NCBI RefSeq assembly: GCF_014236655.1
Contig: NZ_JACMYG010000006.1
Coordinates: 124,001-188,000, forward strand
Direction of reading: 5' to 3'
DNA: 64,000 nucleotides
Source of the DNA: Pseudomonas kielensis
GTDB lineage: Bacteria > Pseudomonadota > Gammaproteobacteria > Pseudomonadales > Pseudomonadaceae
Shown one piece after another: positions 53,898 to 63,030 of the stretch. Each line of letters starts with the position of its first letter. Within the stretch, counting starts at the first letter, position 1. The translations under genes were made by a program, and so were the position numbers. Under the pieces are notes generated by a model. The model had not been told where the DNA came from. It saw only the letters and a list, made by a program, of their open reading frames with translations, and ran no database searches.

Positions 53898-53935
53898 TTC
53901 ATCGTGTTCGCGCGGTGTGCCGGTTGCACCGCGTT

Positions 53936-53951
53936 CACGGGCAAGCCCGTG
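53936..53951. repeat. Short REP-like hairpin
   Basis: CACGGGC-AA-GCCCGTG, a perfect 7-bp stem, lying after the MFS gene and before hisB. It matches the core of Pseudomonas REP elements. Confidence 0.6.
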
Positions 53952-54115
53952 CCAACAGGGGCTCGGTTGCACCCAGGTTCCTACATGTCATGACAGGTAT
54001 ATCCCCGGCCACGTTGGCTTCAACCCGTCAGGGATATCACTTGGCGTGTTTCTGTTTGCCGCAGCCGTGCCTATAATGGATGCCTTTTTCGCCCAATGAT
54101 TTTGCGGAGCTGGTG

Positions 54116-54709
54116 ATGGCCGAACGTATGGCGTCCGTCGAGCGCGACACTCTGGAAACCCAGATCAAAGCCTCGATCAACCTGGATGGCACCGGAAAGG
54201 CCCGATTTAATATCGGTGTACCTTTTCTTGAGCACATGCTGGACCAGATCGCCCGTCACGGGCTGATCGACCTGGATATCGAGTGCAAGGGCGACCTGCA
54301 TATCGACGACCACCACACCGTGGAGGACGTCGGTATCACCCTGGGGCAAGCCTTCAGCAAAGCCATCGGCGACAAGAAAGGCATCCGTCGCTACGGCCAC
54401 GCCTATGTGCCGCTCGATGAAGCGCTGTCGCGCGTGGTGATCGACTTCTCCGGCCGTCCTGGCCTGCAGATGCATGTTCCCTATACCCGCGCTACCGTGG
54501 GTGGGTTTGACGTTGACCTGTTCCAGGAATTTTTCCAGGGCTTCGTCAACCACGCCAACGTCAGCCTGCACATCGACAACCTGCGTGGCACCAACACCCA
54601 CCACCAGATCGAAACCGTGTTCAAGGCTTTCGGCCGCGCCCTGCGCATGGCCGTCGAGCTCGATGAGCGCATGGCCGGGCAAATGCCTTCGACCAAGGGC
54701 GTCCTGTAA
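54116..54709 (+). CDS. hisB: Imidazoleglycerol-phosphate dehydratase
   Basis: 197 residues from ATG 54116 (GGAG six bases upstream), the monofunctional IGPD without the phosphatase domain of enteric HisB. Manganese-site motifs [13 protein letters not shown] and [17 protein letters not shown] are intact. Sixth step of histidine synthesis. Start of the hisB-hisH-DUF2164-hisA-hisF run; stop overlaps the hisH start. Confidence 0.97.
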   Translation: MAERMASVERDTLETQIKASINLDGTGKARFNIGVPFLEHMLDQIARHGLIDLDIECKGDLHIDDHHTVEDVGITLGQAFSKAIGDKKGIRRYGHAYVPLDEALSRVVIDFSGRPGLQMHVPYTRATVGGFDVDLFQEFFQGFVNHANVSLHIDNLRGTNTHHQIETVFKAFGRALRMAVELDERMAGQMPSTKGVL

Positions 54710-55347
54710 TGCAGACGGTCGCGGTTATCGATTACGGCATGGGTAACCTGCATTCGGTGGCCAAGGCCCTCGAACACGTAGGTGCCGGCAAGGTGCTGAT
54801 CACCAGCGATGCCAATGTGATTCGCGAAGCCGACCGGGTGGTTTTCCCCGGGGTCGGTGCGATTCGCGATTGCATGGCCGAGATCCGTCGCCTGGGCTTC
54901 GACTCGCTGGTGCGCGAAGTCAGCCAGGACCGTCCGTTCCTCGGCATCTGTGTTGGCATGCAAGCCTTGCTCGAACACAGTGAAGAGAATGACGGCGTGG
55001 ACTGCATCGGCCTGTTTCCGGGCGCGGTGAAGTTCTTCGGCAAGGGCCTGCATGAAGACGGCGAACACCTGAAAGTCCCGCACATGGGCTGGAACGAGGT
55101 CAAGCAGGTGGTGGATCACCCGCTGTGGCACAACATTCCGGACCTGGCGCGCTTCTATTTTGTGCACAGCTACTACATCGCCGCCGGTAACCCGCGGCAG
55201 GTGGTCGGTGGCGGTCACTACGGCGTCGACTTCGCCGCTGCGCTGGCCGAAGGCTCGCGTTTCGCGGTGCAGTTCCACCCCGAGAAGAGCCATACCCATG
55301 GCCTGCAATTGCTGCAGAACTTCGCGGCGTGGGATGGTCGCTGGTAA
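54709..55347 (+). CDS. hisH: Imidazole glycerol phosphate synthase, glutaminase subunit HisH
   Basis: 212 residues. Class I glutamine amidotransferase: nucleophile Cys in [15 protein letters not shown], and the His/Glu pair in [11 protein letters not shown]. Makes ammonia for HisF. Starts on the last base of the hisB stop (TAATG), a coupled start. Confidence 0.97.
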   Translation: MQTVAVIDYGMGNLHSVAKALEHVGAGKVLITSDANVIREADRVVFPGVGAIRDCMAEIRRLGFDSLVREVSQDRPFLGICVGMQALLEHSEENDGVDCIGLFPGAVKFFGKGLHEDGEHLKVPHMGWNEVKQVVDHPLWHNIPDLARFYFVHSYYIAAGNPRQVVGGGHYGVDFAAALAEGSRFAVQFHPEKSHTHGLQLLQNFAAWDGRW

Positions 55348-55605
55348 ATGGCCGTCAAGAAGAAGCCACCGATCCTGACCCTCACTCCTGAACAGGAGAA
55401 CGAGGCCAATCACAAGATCAAGCGCTTCATGGAGGACCGCTTCGAACTGGACCTGGGTTCCTTCGAAGCGGCCGAAATCCTTGAGCTGTTTACCCGCGAA
55501 ATTGCTCCGCACTATTACAACAGGGCGATTTTCGATGTGCAGACACACCTCAAAGAGAGGTTTGAAAGCATCGAAAGCGACCTGTGGGCGCTCGAGAAAA
55601 ACTGA
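55348..55605 (+). CDS. DUF2164 protein in the his operon
   Basis: 85 residues, begins directly after the hisH stop with no gap and ends 42 bp before hisA. MAVKKKPPILTLTPEQENEANHKIKRFMEDRFELDLGSFEAAEILELFTREIAPHYYNRAIFDVQTHLKERF fits DUF2164, a small helical family with a conserved YNxAI block. No function is established. Its position between hisH and hisA places it under histidine operon control. Confidence 0.85.
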   Translation: MAVKKKPPILTLTPEQENEANHKIKRFMEDRFELDLGSFEAAEILELFTREIAPHYYNRAIFDVQTHLKERFESIESDLWALEKN

Positions 55606-55647
55606 TTTCCGAGCAATGCTGAAAAATCGAATTTGAAGGTTTGCCAG

Positions 55648-56385
55648 ATGCTGATTATTCCCGCTATCGATCTCAAAGACGGTGCCTGTGTACGTCTGCG
55701 CCAGGGCCGCATGGAAGATTCCACAGTGTTCTCCGATGACCCGGTGAGCATGGCTGCCAAGTGGGTAGAGGGCGGTTGCCGTCGTCTGCATCTGGTCGAC
55801 CTGAACGGCGCGTTCGAAGGCCAGCCGGTCAACGGCGAAGTGGTGACCGCGATCGCCAAGCGCTACCCGAACCTGCCGATCCAGATTGGCGGTGGTATCC
55901 GCTCGCTGGAAACCATCGAGCACTACGTCAAGGCGGGCGTGAGCTACGTGATCATCGGCACCAAGGCCGTGAAGGATCCGGCGTTCGTTGCCGAAGCCTG
56001 CCGCGCGTTCCCGGGCAAGGTGATTGTTGGCCTGGACGCCAAGGACGGTTTTGTCGCCACTGACGGCTGGGCCGAAATCAGCACCGTGAACGTCATCGAC
56101 CTGGCCAAGCAATTCGAATCCGATGGCGTGTCTGCCATCGTTTATACCGACATCGCCAAAGACGGCATGATGCAGGGTTGCAACGTGTCGTACACCGCGG
56201 CCCTGGCGGCGGCCACCCGGATCCCGGTGATTGCCTCCGGTGGCATCCACAACCTGGGTGACATCAAGTCGCTGCTCGACGCTCGCGCACCGGGCATCAT
56301 CGGCGCCATCACCGGCCGGGCGATCTACGAAGGCACCCTCGACGTCGCCGAGGCGCAAGCCTTCTGCGACTCGTACCAAGGCTGA
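55648..56385 (+). CDS. hisA: Phosphoribosylformimino-5-aminoimidazole carboxamide ribotide isomerase HisA
   Basis: 245 residues, (beta/alpha)8 barrel. Start at ATG 55648 (GAAGG eight bases upstream) rather than the ATG at 55633. Catalytic Asp8 in [10 protein letters not shown] and the second catalytic Asp in [12 protein letters not shown]; phosphate-binding loops IQIGGGIRS and VIASGGIHN. Isomerises ProFAR to PRFAR. Confidence 0.97.
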   Translation: MLIIPAIDLKDGACVRLRQGRMEDSTVFSDDPVSMAAKWVEGGCRRLHLVDLNGAFEGQPVNGEVVTAIAKRYPNLPIQIGGGIRSLETIEHYVKAGVSYVIIGTKAVKDPAFVAEACRAFPGKVIVGLDAKDGFVATDGWAEISTVNVIDLAKQFESDGVSAIVYTDIAKDGMMQGCNVSYTAALAAATRIPVIASGGIHNLGDIKSLLDARAPGIIGAITGRAIYEGTLDVAEAQAFCDSYQG

Positions 56386-56394
56386 GGACTGACC

Positions 56395-57165
56395 ATGGCG
56401 CTGGCCAAACGCATCATCCCTTGCCTGGACGTGGACAACGGCCGGGTCGTCAAAGGTGTGAAGTTCGAGAACATCCGTGACGCCGGCGACCCGGTGGAAA
56501 TTGCCCGTCGCTACGACGAGCAGGGTGCCGACGAGATTACCTTTCTCGACATCACCGCCAGCGTCGATGGCCGCGACACCACCTTGCATACCGTCGAGCG
56601 CATGGCCAGCCAGGTGTTCATCCCGCTGACCGTGGGCGGTGGTGTGCGCACCGTGCAAGACATTCGCAACCTGCTCAATGCCGGTGCGGACAAGGTCTCG
56701 ATCAACACCGCGGCGGTGTTCAACCCGGAGTTCGTCGGCGAAGCCGCGCAGCATTTCGGCTCGCAGTGCATCGTCGTGGCCATCGACGCCAAGAAAGTCT
56801 CCCTGCCGGGCGAAACCCCGCGCTGGGAAATCTTCACCCACGGCGGGCGCAAACCCACCGGGCTGGATGCGGTGGAGTGGGCGAAGAAGATGGAAGGCCT
56901 GGGGGCAGGGGAAATCCTCCTGACCAGCATGGACCAGGACGGCATGAAAAACGGCTTCGACCTGGGCGTGACCCGCGCCATCAGCGATGCCCTGGGGATC
57001 CCGGTGATCGCTTCCGGCGGCGTCGGCAATCTGCAGCACCTGGCGGACGGTATCCTCGACGGTCACGCCAGCGCAGTGCTGGCGGCCAGTATCTTTCACT
57101 TCGGCGAGTACACCGTGCCGGAAGCGAAGGCCTACATGGCAGCACGCGGTATCGTGGTTCGATAA
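56395..57165 (+). CDS. hisF: Imidazole glycerol phosphate synthase, cyclase subunit HisF
   Basis: 256 residues, (beta/alpha)8 barrel. Catalytic Asp in [15 protein letters not shown] (Asp11) and in [13 protein letters not shown]; phosphate loops TVGGGVRT and IASGGVGN. Pairs with HisH to make imidazole glycerol phosphate and AICAR. 9 bp after hisA. Confidence 0.97.
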   Translation: MALAKRIIPCLDVDNGRVVKGVKFENIRDAGDPVEIARRYDEQGADEITFLDITASVDGRDTTLHTVERMASQVFIPLTVGGGVRTVQDIRNLLNAGADKVSINTAAVFNPEFVGEAAQHFGSQCIVVAIDAKKVSLPGETPRWEIFTHGGRKPTGLDAVEWAKKMEGLGAGEILLTSMDQDGMKNGFDLGVTRAISDALGIPVIASGGVGNLQHLADGILDGHASAVLAASIFHFGEYTVPEAKAYMAARGIVVR

Positions 57166-57231
57166 AGGCCAGTGGACAGCATGGCGGGCTCAAGGCAAGC
57201 TTGGGCACGCCAATGGACTGCGGTAGCCGAC

Positions 57232-57987
57232 ATGCTCAGACGCCTATTCCTCGTTCTTGCCAGTGCTTCGTTACTGTTCAGCGGCGTGCTACGTGCCGCT
57301 GAAAAAACCGATATCGACCTGGTCTTGCTGACGGAAAACTTCCCGCCCTACAACATGGCGAAGAACGGCAAGAACTTCGCTCAGGACGAGAACATCAATG
57401 GCATCGCCGTGGACATCGTCCGCGAGATATCAAAGCGGGCCAACATCACCTACAGCCTGACCCTGCGTTTCCCCTGGGAGCGCGTCTACAAACTCGCCCT
57501 GGAAAATCCCGGTTACGGGGTGTTCGTCATGGCGCGCCTGCCCGACCGCGAAAAACTCTTCAAGTGGGTCGGCCCCATTGGTCCGGACGACTGGATCATG
57601 CTGGCCAAGGCTGACAGCAAAATCACCCTGCAGTCCCTGGAAGACGCGCGCCAATACAAGATCGGCGCCTACAAGGGCGACGCCATTGCCGAGACCTTGG
57701 CCAAGCAGGGGCTCAAGCCGGTCGTGGTACTGCGCGATCAGGACAACGCGAAAAAGCTGCTCAATGGCCAGATCGATCTGTGGGCCACCGGCGACCCAGC
57801 CGGGCGCTATCTGGCGCGCCAGGAGGGGGTCACCGGCTTGAAGACGGTCCTGCGTTTCAACAGTGCGCAACTGTATCTGGCGTTGAACCGCGAGGTGCCT
57901 GACGAAACCGTCGCCAAATTGCAGGCAGCGCTCGATCAGTTGCGCAAGGAAGGCGGGGTCGACGAGATCATGGGGCGGTACCTGTAG
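57232..57987 (+). CDS. Orphan periplasmic solute-binding protein (SBP_bac_3-like)
   Basis: 251 residues from ATG 57232, which opens a signal peptide (MLRRLFLVLASASLLFSGVLRAA); starts at 57172 or 57181 would bury it. The mature part is a type-3 binding protein: IDLVLLTENFPPYNMAKNG, AVDIVREISKRANITYSLTLRFPWERVYKLALENPGYGVFVMARLPDREKLFKWVGPI. Transport genes are absent, so it may be a sensor or share another permease. Directly follows hisF on the same strand, so it may be transcribed with the his genes. Confidence 0.82.
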   Translation: MLRRLFLVLASASLLFSGVLRAAEKTDIDLVLLTENFPPYNMAKNGKNFAQDENINGIAVDIVREISKRANITYSLTLRFPWERVYKLALENPGYGVFVMARLPDREKLFKWVGPIGPDDWIMLAKADSKITLQSLEDARQYKIGAYKGDAIAETLAKQGLKPVVVLRDQDNAKKLLNGQIDLWATGDPAGRYLARQEGVTGLKTVLRFNSAQLYLALNREVPDETVAKLQAALDQLRKEGGVDEIMGRYL

Positions 57988-58002
57988 GTTTTTGACGATC
58001 CG

Positions 58003-59280
58003 CTATTGCTCCGGCGGATATTCGCTCACATGCAGTTTGTCGTAGTCGGAGTAGCTGCCCTCGTGTGCCACTTGTGTGCCGTTGCTGCGTAGCAATTGGT
58101 AGTCGAACTGTGTGCGGTAAACCGCCACGATGCGCTTCTTCGCCACGATGGTGACGACGTGAGCCGACAGGGGAGCGACCAACCTGCTGCGCTGAGTGTC
58201 GGCGTCGAGGGGGGAGAAGCTGCTGCCCAGTTTCGCCGAGAATGCGACAGAGAAGGTTGGAGGCAGCGAGATGGAAAACTCCGGCAACCTGGAGTTCCAT
58301 TCGGCGCCCACCTCGACAGAGGTCAGGCGAGAGAATGTTGCGAGGCTATCGGCATTTTGTACCTCGTCAAACCATTTGAAGGTTTGCCCTGCGGAGCTGG
58401 TGTTATGGCCGTAACCGATCAGCACGTACTGCTCTTTTTTTAGCACGTGGTAGTAGGGGCTCGTACGAAACTGCTCGAACGCACTCAGGTCGGGATCTTT
58501 GATTGCGAACCAGGGGAGCCGTGCCGTTAGGGTGACGGTGGCCGGTTGCGTTGAGGCGGGTGGTTCGTATCCGGTGAGGGACGGAGGCAGTGGCGCAGGT
58601 TCGGCTTTGAGCGAAAGCCGCATTCGCAGGCAGTACGCGCCGGTGTGCATCACGGGTTTGGTATAGCTGTTGACGCCCACGAATGTGCCCGGCGCAAAAT
58701 GAATCTCTCCCGCCGCTGCGGCAGGTGGGCGGACGCTCCAGACGCTGAAGTCCTGCTTGGCACGACTGCCCTTGTCGCTCCAGATCATGTTGTCGATGGA
58801 TGACGCCACGACCAGGTCCGCCCGCACGCACCGCACGGAGTTGACCGAAGGTTTGTCGAGACCGTCAGCGCACACCAGGCCAAGTGCCACGTAGCCATCA
58901 GGTGCAATGGGACGCCAGATCGAACAGTCGGTGTTGGCGCCTGAACCCTTGTCTTTCCAGACCTGTTCAAAGTCATCGGGCTTGCTCAGGGCCTTGCCTG
59001 GGTTGGCGGCCGTACTGGGCAGCTCGCCTTCGCAAACCACGGCCACCACTCTTCGATGGTTGATGTTGTCGTGACCGGAGACGGCGAGGTCGCCGAGTGG
59101 GAAAAAGCCCGGCAGCAAATCAGGGGCGGGGCTGGGACGCCAAAAACCACCGGGTTTGGAGCGTGAGCCTTTGTTATCCCAGATCCGGTGAAACTCGGTC
59201 GTAAAGTTGATCAGCAGGTTTTCAACTTTTATTGATTCCATTGGCCTTGCGAGTGCCGCGTCATCGTCATGTGGGTTCAT
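58003..59280 (-). CDS. Vps62-related protein (DUF946)
   Basis: 425 residues from ATG 59280 (AGGA six bases upstream). Three tandem beta units of about 65 residues share a motif of the form IW(S/K/D)(D/N)KGSxxKxxxSxWxPxxPxGYxxLG: WDNKGSRSKPGGFWRPSPAPDLLPGFFPLGD, WKDKGSGANTDCSIWRPIAPDGYVALG and WSDKGSRAKQDFSVW. This is the Vps62/DUF946 pattern of fungal and plant proteins, also found in some bacterial lectin- or toxin-like proteins. No signal peptide. The C-terminal half (from about 230) is a separate domain I do not recognise. It sits alone in a core region, so horizontal gain is likely. Confidence 0.78.
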   Translation of the reverse strand: MNPHDDDAALARPMESIKVENLLINFTTEFHRIWDNKGSRSKPGGFWRPSPAPDLLPGFFPLGDLAVSGHDNINHRRVVAVVCEGELPSTAANPGKALSKPDDFEQVWKDKGSGANTDCSIWRPIAPDGYVALGLVCADGLDKPSVNSVRCVRADLVVASSIDNMIWSDKGSRAKQDFSVWSVRPPAAAAGEIHFAPGTFVGVNSYTKPVMHTGAYCLRMRLSLKAEPAPLPPSLTGYEPPASTQPATVTLTARLPWFAIKDPDLSAFEQFRTSPYYHVLKKEQYVLIGYGHNTSSAGQTFKWFDEVQNADSLATFSRLTSVEVGAEWNSRLPEFSISLPPTFSVAFSAKLGSSFSPLDADTQRSRLVAPLSAHVVTIVAKKRIVAVYRTQFDYQLLRSNGTQVAHEGSYSDYDKLHVSEYPPEQ

Positions 59281-59383
59281 GGTCATTCCTGGTCATTGAA
59301 AGGCAACCCGATCGGGTTGCGGATTTCAATATCCAGAATTGGATGAGGCGGCTGGCGGTAACTATGTAGTGGCCCGCTGCTGC

Positions 59384-60163
59384 TTACTGGCGATAAGTCC
59401 CGTCTTTGCCATGGGCGGCCATGGCGCGATTGCTGCGCACGCTGATCATCTGCCGGATGTTGATCCAGTCGATGCCCTGGGCCTTGAGCTTGGGCAGTTC
59501 GCGCTCGAGCACCGCCAGGGTCTGGGGGTAGGGATGGCCGATCATCACCGCCGAACCCTGTTTGCGCGCCAGGCTGATGGCGCTCTGCAGTTGGTTGTAG
59601 ATCGCGGCTTCATTGCGTTCGTCATCGAGAAACACATCCCGTGAAACGCTGGCCAGGCCGATCTTCTGCGCCTCGGCGGCGGCGACGGTCTGGGCGCTGG
59701 TGCGGCTGTCGACGAAAAGCTTGTGCCGGCGTTGCAACTCGGCCATCAACCAGGCCATGGCCGGCTGCTGGGCGGTCATGCGGCTGCCCATGTGATTGTT
59801 GATGCCGGCGGTGTAGGGGACGGCCTTGAACGCGGCGTCCAGGCGCTTGCGCAGCTCTTCGATGGGCAGCTCGGGGTGCCAGGCGAACGGGCCGGTGGCC
59901 GGGTCCATGGGCATGTGCAGGATGACGATCTTGCCTGCGCGGTGGGCCTCGCGGGCAAATTCGGTGGCATGGGGGGTGTCGGGCATGATCGCCGCGGTGA
60001 CCGGCCCGGGCAGCGCCAGGACGCGGCGATCCCGGGGCAGGTTCTGCCCCAGGTCATCGATGATCAGGCTCAGGTAGGCCTTGTGGGGTGGCGCCTGCCC
60101 GGGCGTCGCATGGGCAACGCCGGCCAGGCAGCACAGCAGGCCGAGGAACCACCGCAGGCGCAT
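59384..60163 (-). CDS. Divergent polysaccharide deacetylase family protein
   Basis: 259 residues with signal peptide MRLRWFLGLLCCLAGVAHA. The domain is the divergent polysaccharide-deacetylase (DUF610) type: LSLIIDDLGQNLPRDRRVLALPGPVTAAIMPDTPHATEFAREAHRAGKIVILHMPMDP and INNHMGSRMTA, VDSRTS. Periplasmic, probably acting on a cell-wall or exported glycan. Next to ctpA with a 1-bp gap; the order gpmI, envC, ctpA, this gene is conserved across gammaproteobacteria as I recall it. Confidence 0.9.
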   Translation of the reverse strand: MRLRWFLGLLCCLAGVAHATPGQAPPHKAYLSLIIDDLGQNLPRDRRVLALPGPVTAAIMPDTPHATEFAREAHRAGKIVILHMPMDPATGPFAWHPELPIEELRKRLDAAFKAVPYTAGINNHMGSRMTAQQPAMAWLMAELQRRHKLFVDSRTSAQTVAAAEAQKIGLASVSRDVFLDDERNEAAIYNQLQSAISLARKQGSAVMIGHPYPQTLAVLERELPKLKAQGIDWINIRQMISVRSNRAMAAHGKDGTYRQ

Positions 60164-60164
60164 C

Positions 60165-61472
60165 TCAGCGGCCGCGGGTAATGCTCAGGCCCTTGAGCAG
60201 GCTCAGCGCCTGGGCCAGTTGGTAGTCGTCGTCCTGTGGCATCGGCTTGGCCTTGCCGCCGGAGCCGCTTGGCTTGTCGGCGCCGCCGTTGCCATTGCCC
60301 AGGTGGCCTTGCAGGTCAGCTTCCTTGAAGTACTCGCTGTCCTGCTCGTTGGTGATCTTGGCCCGACGCACTTCGATGTCCGGAACGATGCCCTGGGCCT
60401 GGATCGAGCGCCCGTTCGGGGTGAAGTACAGTGCGGTGGTGATCTTCAGCGCGCGGTCGTTGTTCAGCGGCAGCACGGTTTGCACCGAGCCCTTGCCGAA
60501 GCTGGTGGTGCCCATGACGACTGCACGTTTCTGGTCCTGCAGGGCGCCGGCGACAATTTCCGAGGCCGAGGCGCTGCCGCCGTTGATCAGCACCACCATC
60601 GGCACTGCTTCGCTTTCATCCTTGCCGGTGGCCGAGAAGCGCAGTTCGGAGTTGGCGATCCGGCCCTTGGTGTAGACGATCAGGCCCTTGGTGATGAAGT
60701 GGTCGACCACTTCCACCGCCGATTGCAGGACGCCGCCCGGGTTGTTGCGCAGGTCGAGCACGATGCCGCTGAGCTTCTTGCCGTTTTCCTTGCGCAGCTT
60801 GGCCAGGGCCTGGGAGACCTCTTCGCCGGTCTTGACCTGGAACTGGGTGATGCGGATGTAGCCGTAGCCCGACTCCAGCAACTGCGCCTTCACGCTCTTG
60901 ACCTGGATGGTCGCACGGGCCAGCGTCACGTCGAACGGGGTGCCGCCGTCGCGGACCAGGGTCAGGGTGATCTTCTCGCCGATCTTGCCGCGCATGCGGT
61001 CCACGGCTTCGGTCAGGCTCTGGCCTCGGGTCGGTTGGCCGTTGATCTTGACGATGAAGTCGCCAGCCTGGATGCCTGCCTTGGAGGCAGGGGTGTCGTC
61101 GATCGGCGACACCACTTTGATGAAGCCGTCTTCGGAGCCGACTTCGATGCCCAGGCCACCAAACTCGCCGCTGGTGCTTTCCTGCAGCTCGGCGAAGTCT
61201 TCCGGCCCCAGGTAGGCGGAGTGTGGGTCGAGGTTGCTGAGCATGCCCTTGATGGCGTTTTCCAGCAGGGTCTTGTCGTCCACCGGCTCGACATACGCGG
61301 CCTTGATCCGGTCCATGACCTCGGCAAAGGTGCGCAACTCATCCAGCGGCAATGGCGCCTTGGTGGTCGCAGCCGAGGTCGACGAGGCCGGTTCAGCGGC
61401 AAACGCCAGGGGCGCACCGATCACCAGGGCGATCGTCAGGGCCAGCGAAGTGAGGCGGGACAAATGCAGCAT
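60165..61472 (-). CDS. ctpA: Carboxy-terminal processing protease CtpA (S41)
   Basis: 435 residues. Signal peptide, PDZ domain about 90-175 (GGLGIEVGSEDGFIKVVSPIDDTPASKAGIQAGDFIVKING), then the S41 peptidase with INGGSASASEIVAGALQD (catalytic Ser) and GTTSFGKGSVQTVLPL (catalytic Lys). C-terminus has a Gly/Lys-rich insert. In P. aeruginosa CtpA with the lipoprotein LbcA degrades peptidoglycan hydrolases; this function is from the family. Confidence 0.93.
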   Translation of the reverse strand: MLHLSRLTSLALTIALVIGAPLAFAAEPASSTSAATTKAPLPLDELRTFAEVMDRIKAAYVEPVDDKTLLENAIKGMLSNLDPHSAYLGPEDFAELQESTSGEFGGLGIEVGSEDGFIKVVSPIDDTPASKAGIQAGDFIVKINGQPTRGQSLTEAVDRMRGKIGEKITLTLVRDGGTPFDVTLARATIQVKSVKAQLLESGYGYIRITQFQVKTGEEVSQALAKLRKENGKKLSGIVLDLRNNPGGVLQSAVEVVDHFITKGLIVYTKGRIANSELRFSATGKDESEAVPMVVLINGGSASASEIVAGALQDQKRAVVMGTTSFGKGSVQTVLPLNNDRALKITTALYFTPNGRSIQAQGIVPDIEVRRAKITNEQDSEYFKEADLQGHLGNGNGGADKPSGSGGKAKPMPQDDDYQLAQALSLLKGLSITRGR

Positions 61473-61503
61473 GTCGAACGAACTCCTGAGTTAGATGGTG
61501 CGC

Positions 61504-62799
61504 TTATCCTTGCGCACGGCACCATTGTGCTGGATCACTCGGGTGACCCTGCTGACGAATAGCGAAATACAGCGCTGGCGTGTCCTGGCCGCCACTGTTA
61601 CCGACAGTGGAGATGGACTCGCCGGCCTTGACCACGTCGCCCGCCGACTTGAGCAGCGTCTGATTGTGGCCGTACAGGCTCAAGAAACCGTTACCGTGGT
61701 CGAGAATCACCAGCAAGCCGGCGCCACGCAACCAGTCGGCAAACACCACGCGTCCGCCGTGCACGGCATGTACCTGGCTGCCGGCGGAGGCGCTGATCAT
61801 CACGCCGTCCCACTTGGTGCGGGCGTCGTCGCCGCGGCTTTCGCCAAAGCGGGCAAGCAATCGACCATCGACCGGCCAAGGAAGTTTTCCCCGTGTTGCA
61901 GAAAAGGCACCGCCGAAGGTTTCGCCAGCGCTGGAGACCAGGGCGCCGGGTGTCGGTTTGGCGATTTTACGTGGGGCATCGGTCGGGGCATCTGCCGCGG
62001 CCTGTGCCTCACGTAAACGCTTTTTTTCCGCTTCCTGCTGGGCGATCAGCGCTTTTTGCCGCGCTTCTTCTGCCTCCCGGGCCTGGCGTGCCAGGGTTTC
62101 CTCAATGGTTTTCAGAACTTTGGACAGGTCGGCCTGATCCTGCTCGCGGGCCTGCAGCTTCTGGTCGCGGTCCTTGAAGTCGGTGTTGAGCTTGGCCAGG
62201 ACTTGCTGGCGCTCCTTGCGGACCTTGTCCAGTTCGTCGCGCTGGCTGTCGAGGCTGCTTTTTTGCACCAGCAGTTGGGCTTGCTGCTGGGCGATGTCCT
62301 GCTCGACATTGGCCAGTTGGCGCAGGGTTTCGTTGAAATTCTTCAGCTGCTCCATGCGAGCTTGGCTCAGGTAGTCGTAATAGGTCAGGGTGCGGGCGAA
62401 TTTCTCCGGGTTCTGCTGGTTGAGCAGCAGCTTGAGATATTCCTGGCGGCCGTTCTGATAGGCCGCGCGGGCCTGGGTGGCGATCAGTTGTTGCTGTTCA
62501 GTGCGCGCGCTCTGGAGTTTTTTTTTCTCGGCATCGAGTCGCTGCAGCTCGGATTCGCTTTTCTTCAGCTCTTTTTGCAGGGCATCGACCTGCTTCTCGA
62601 GCTTGCCCATCTCGGTCTCGGTGCCCTTGAGGTCTTTCTGCACCCCGGACTTTTCTTCCTGCAGCTTGCCCAGCAGCTTTTTCAGCTCGGCAATATCCTG
62701 ACGCGTGGCGTCCAACTGTTGTTGGGTTTGCGCGCGCTCGTCAGCAAAGGCCGGTTGGAGCAGGCAGGTCAGAGCTAGGGCTATCAGGACGCGGAGCAT
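61504..62799 (-). CDS. envC: Murein hydrolase activator EnvC
   Basis: 431 residues from ATG 62799. Signal peptide, long coiled coil about 25-255 (ELKKLLGKLQEEKSGVQKDLKGTETEMGKLEKQVD..), then a LytM/M23 domain about 315-425. The zinc ligands are lost: the HxxxD position reads KWDGVMISA and the HxH position reads LYFAIRQ. That is the known degenerate state of EnvC, which activates amidases at the septum rather than cutting wall itself. Lies 31 bp ahead of ctpA and after gpmI on the - strand. Confidence 0.93.
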   Translation of the reverse strand: MLRVLIALALTCLLQPAFADERAQTQQQLDATRQDIAELKKLLGKLQEEKSGVQKDLKGTETEMGKLEKQVDALQKELKKSESELQRLDAEKKKLQSARTEQQQLIATQARAAYQNGRQEYLKLLLNQQNPEKFARTLTYYDYLSQARMEQLKNFNETLRQLANVEQDIAQQQAQLLVQKSSLDSQRDELDKVRKERQQVLAKLNTDFKDRDQKLQAREQDQADLSKVLKTIEETLARQAREAEEARQKALIAQQEAEKKRLREAQAAADAPTDAPRKIAKPTPGALVSSAGETFGGAFSATRGKLPWPVDGRLLARFGESRGDDARTKWDGVMISASAGSQVHAVHGGRVVFADWLRGAGLLVILDHGNGFLSLYGHNQTLLKSAGDVVKAGESISTVGNSGGQDTPALYFAIRQQGHPSDPAQWCRAQG

Positions 62800-62913
62800 A
62801 AAGGTGGGCGACACCGGGGGAAAAAAGACAGCCTAGTATGCCCGCCAAGCGTTGCAAAAAAAACGCCCAATTAGGGCGGTGTGATAACCGGGCTGAAAAA
62901 CACCGCAAACCAA

Positions 62914-63003
62914 TGTGGGAGCGAGCCTGCTCGCGATGGCATCAGTACATTCAACAAAGATGTTGGCTGTCAGATTGCTATCGCGAGCAGGCTCGCTCCC
63001 ACA
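62914..63003. repeat. REPIN between gpmI and envC
   Basis: TGTGGGAGCGAGCCTGCTCG with CGAT at 62914-62937 and its inverted copy at 62980-63003, separated by about 42 bp of unrelated sequence. A clean paired-REP element between two genes read on the same strand. Confidence 0.85.
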
Positions 63004-63030
63004 GGGTTTGGCGGTGTTTGAAGAGGCTGC

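Noticed and set aside
54481..57099. 872-codon open frame antisense to the his genes
   Set aside because: Crosses several real genes with catalytic motifs on the other strand; composition is typical of an antisense frame.
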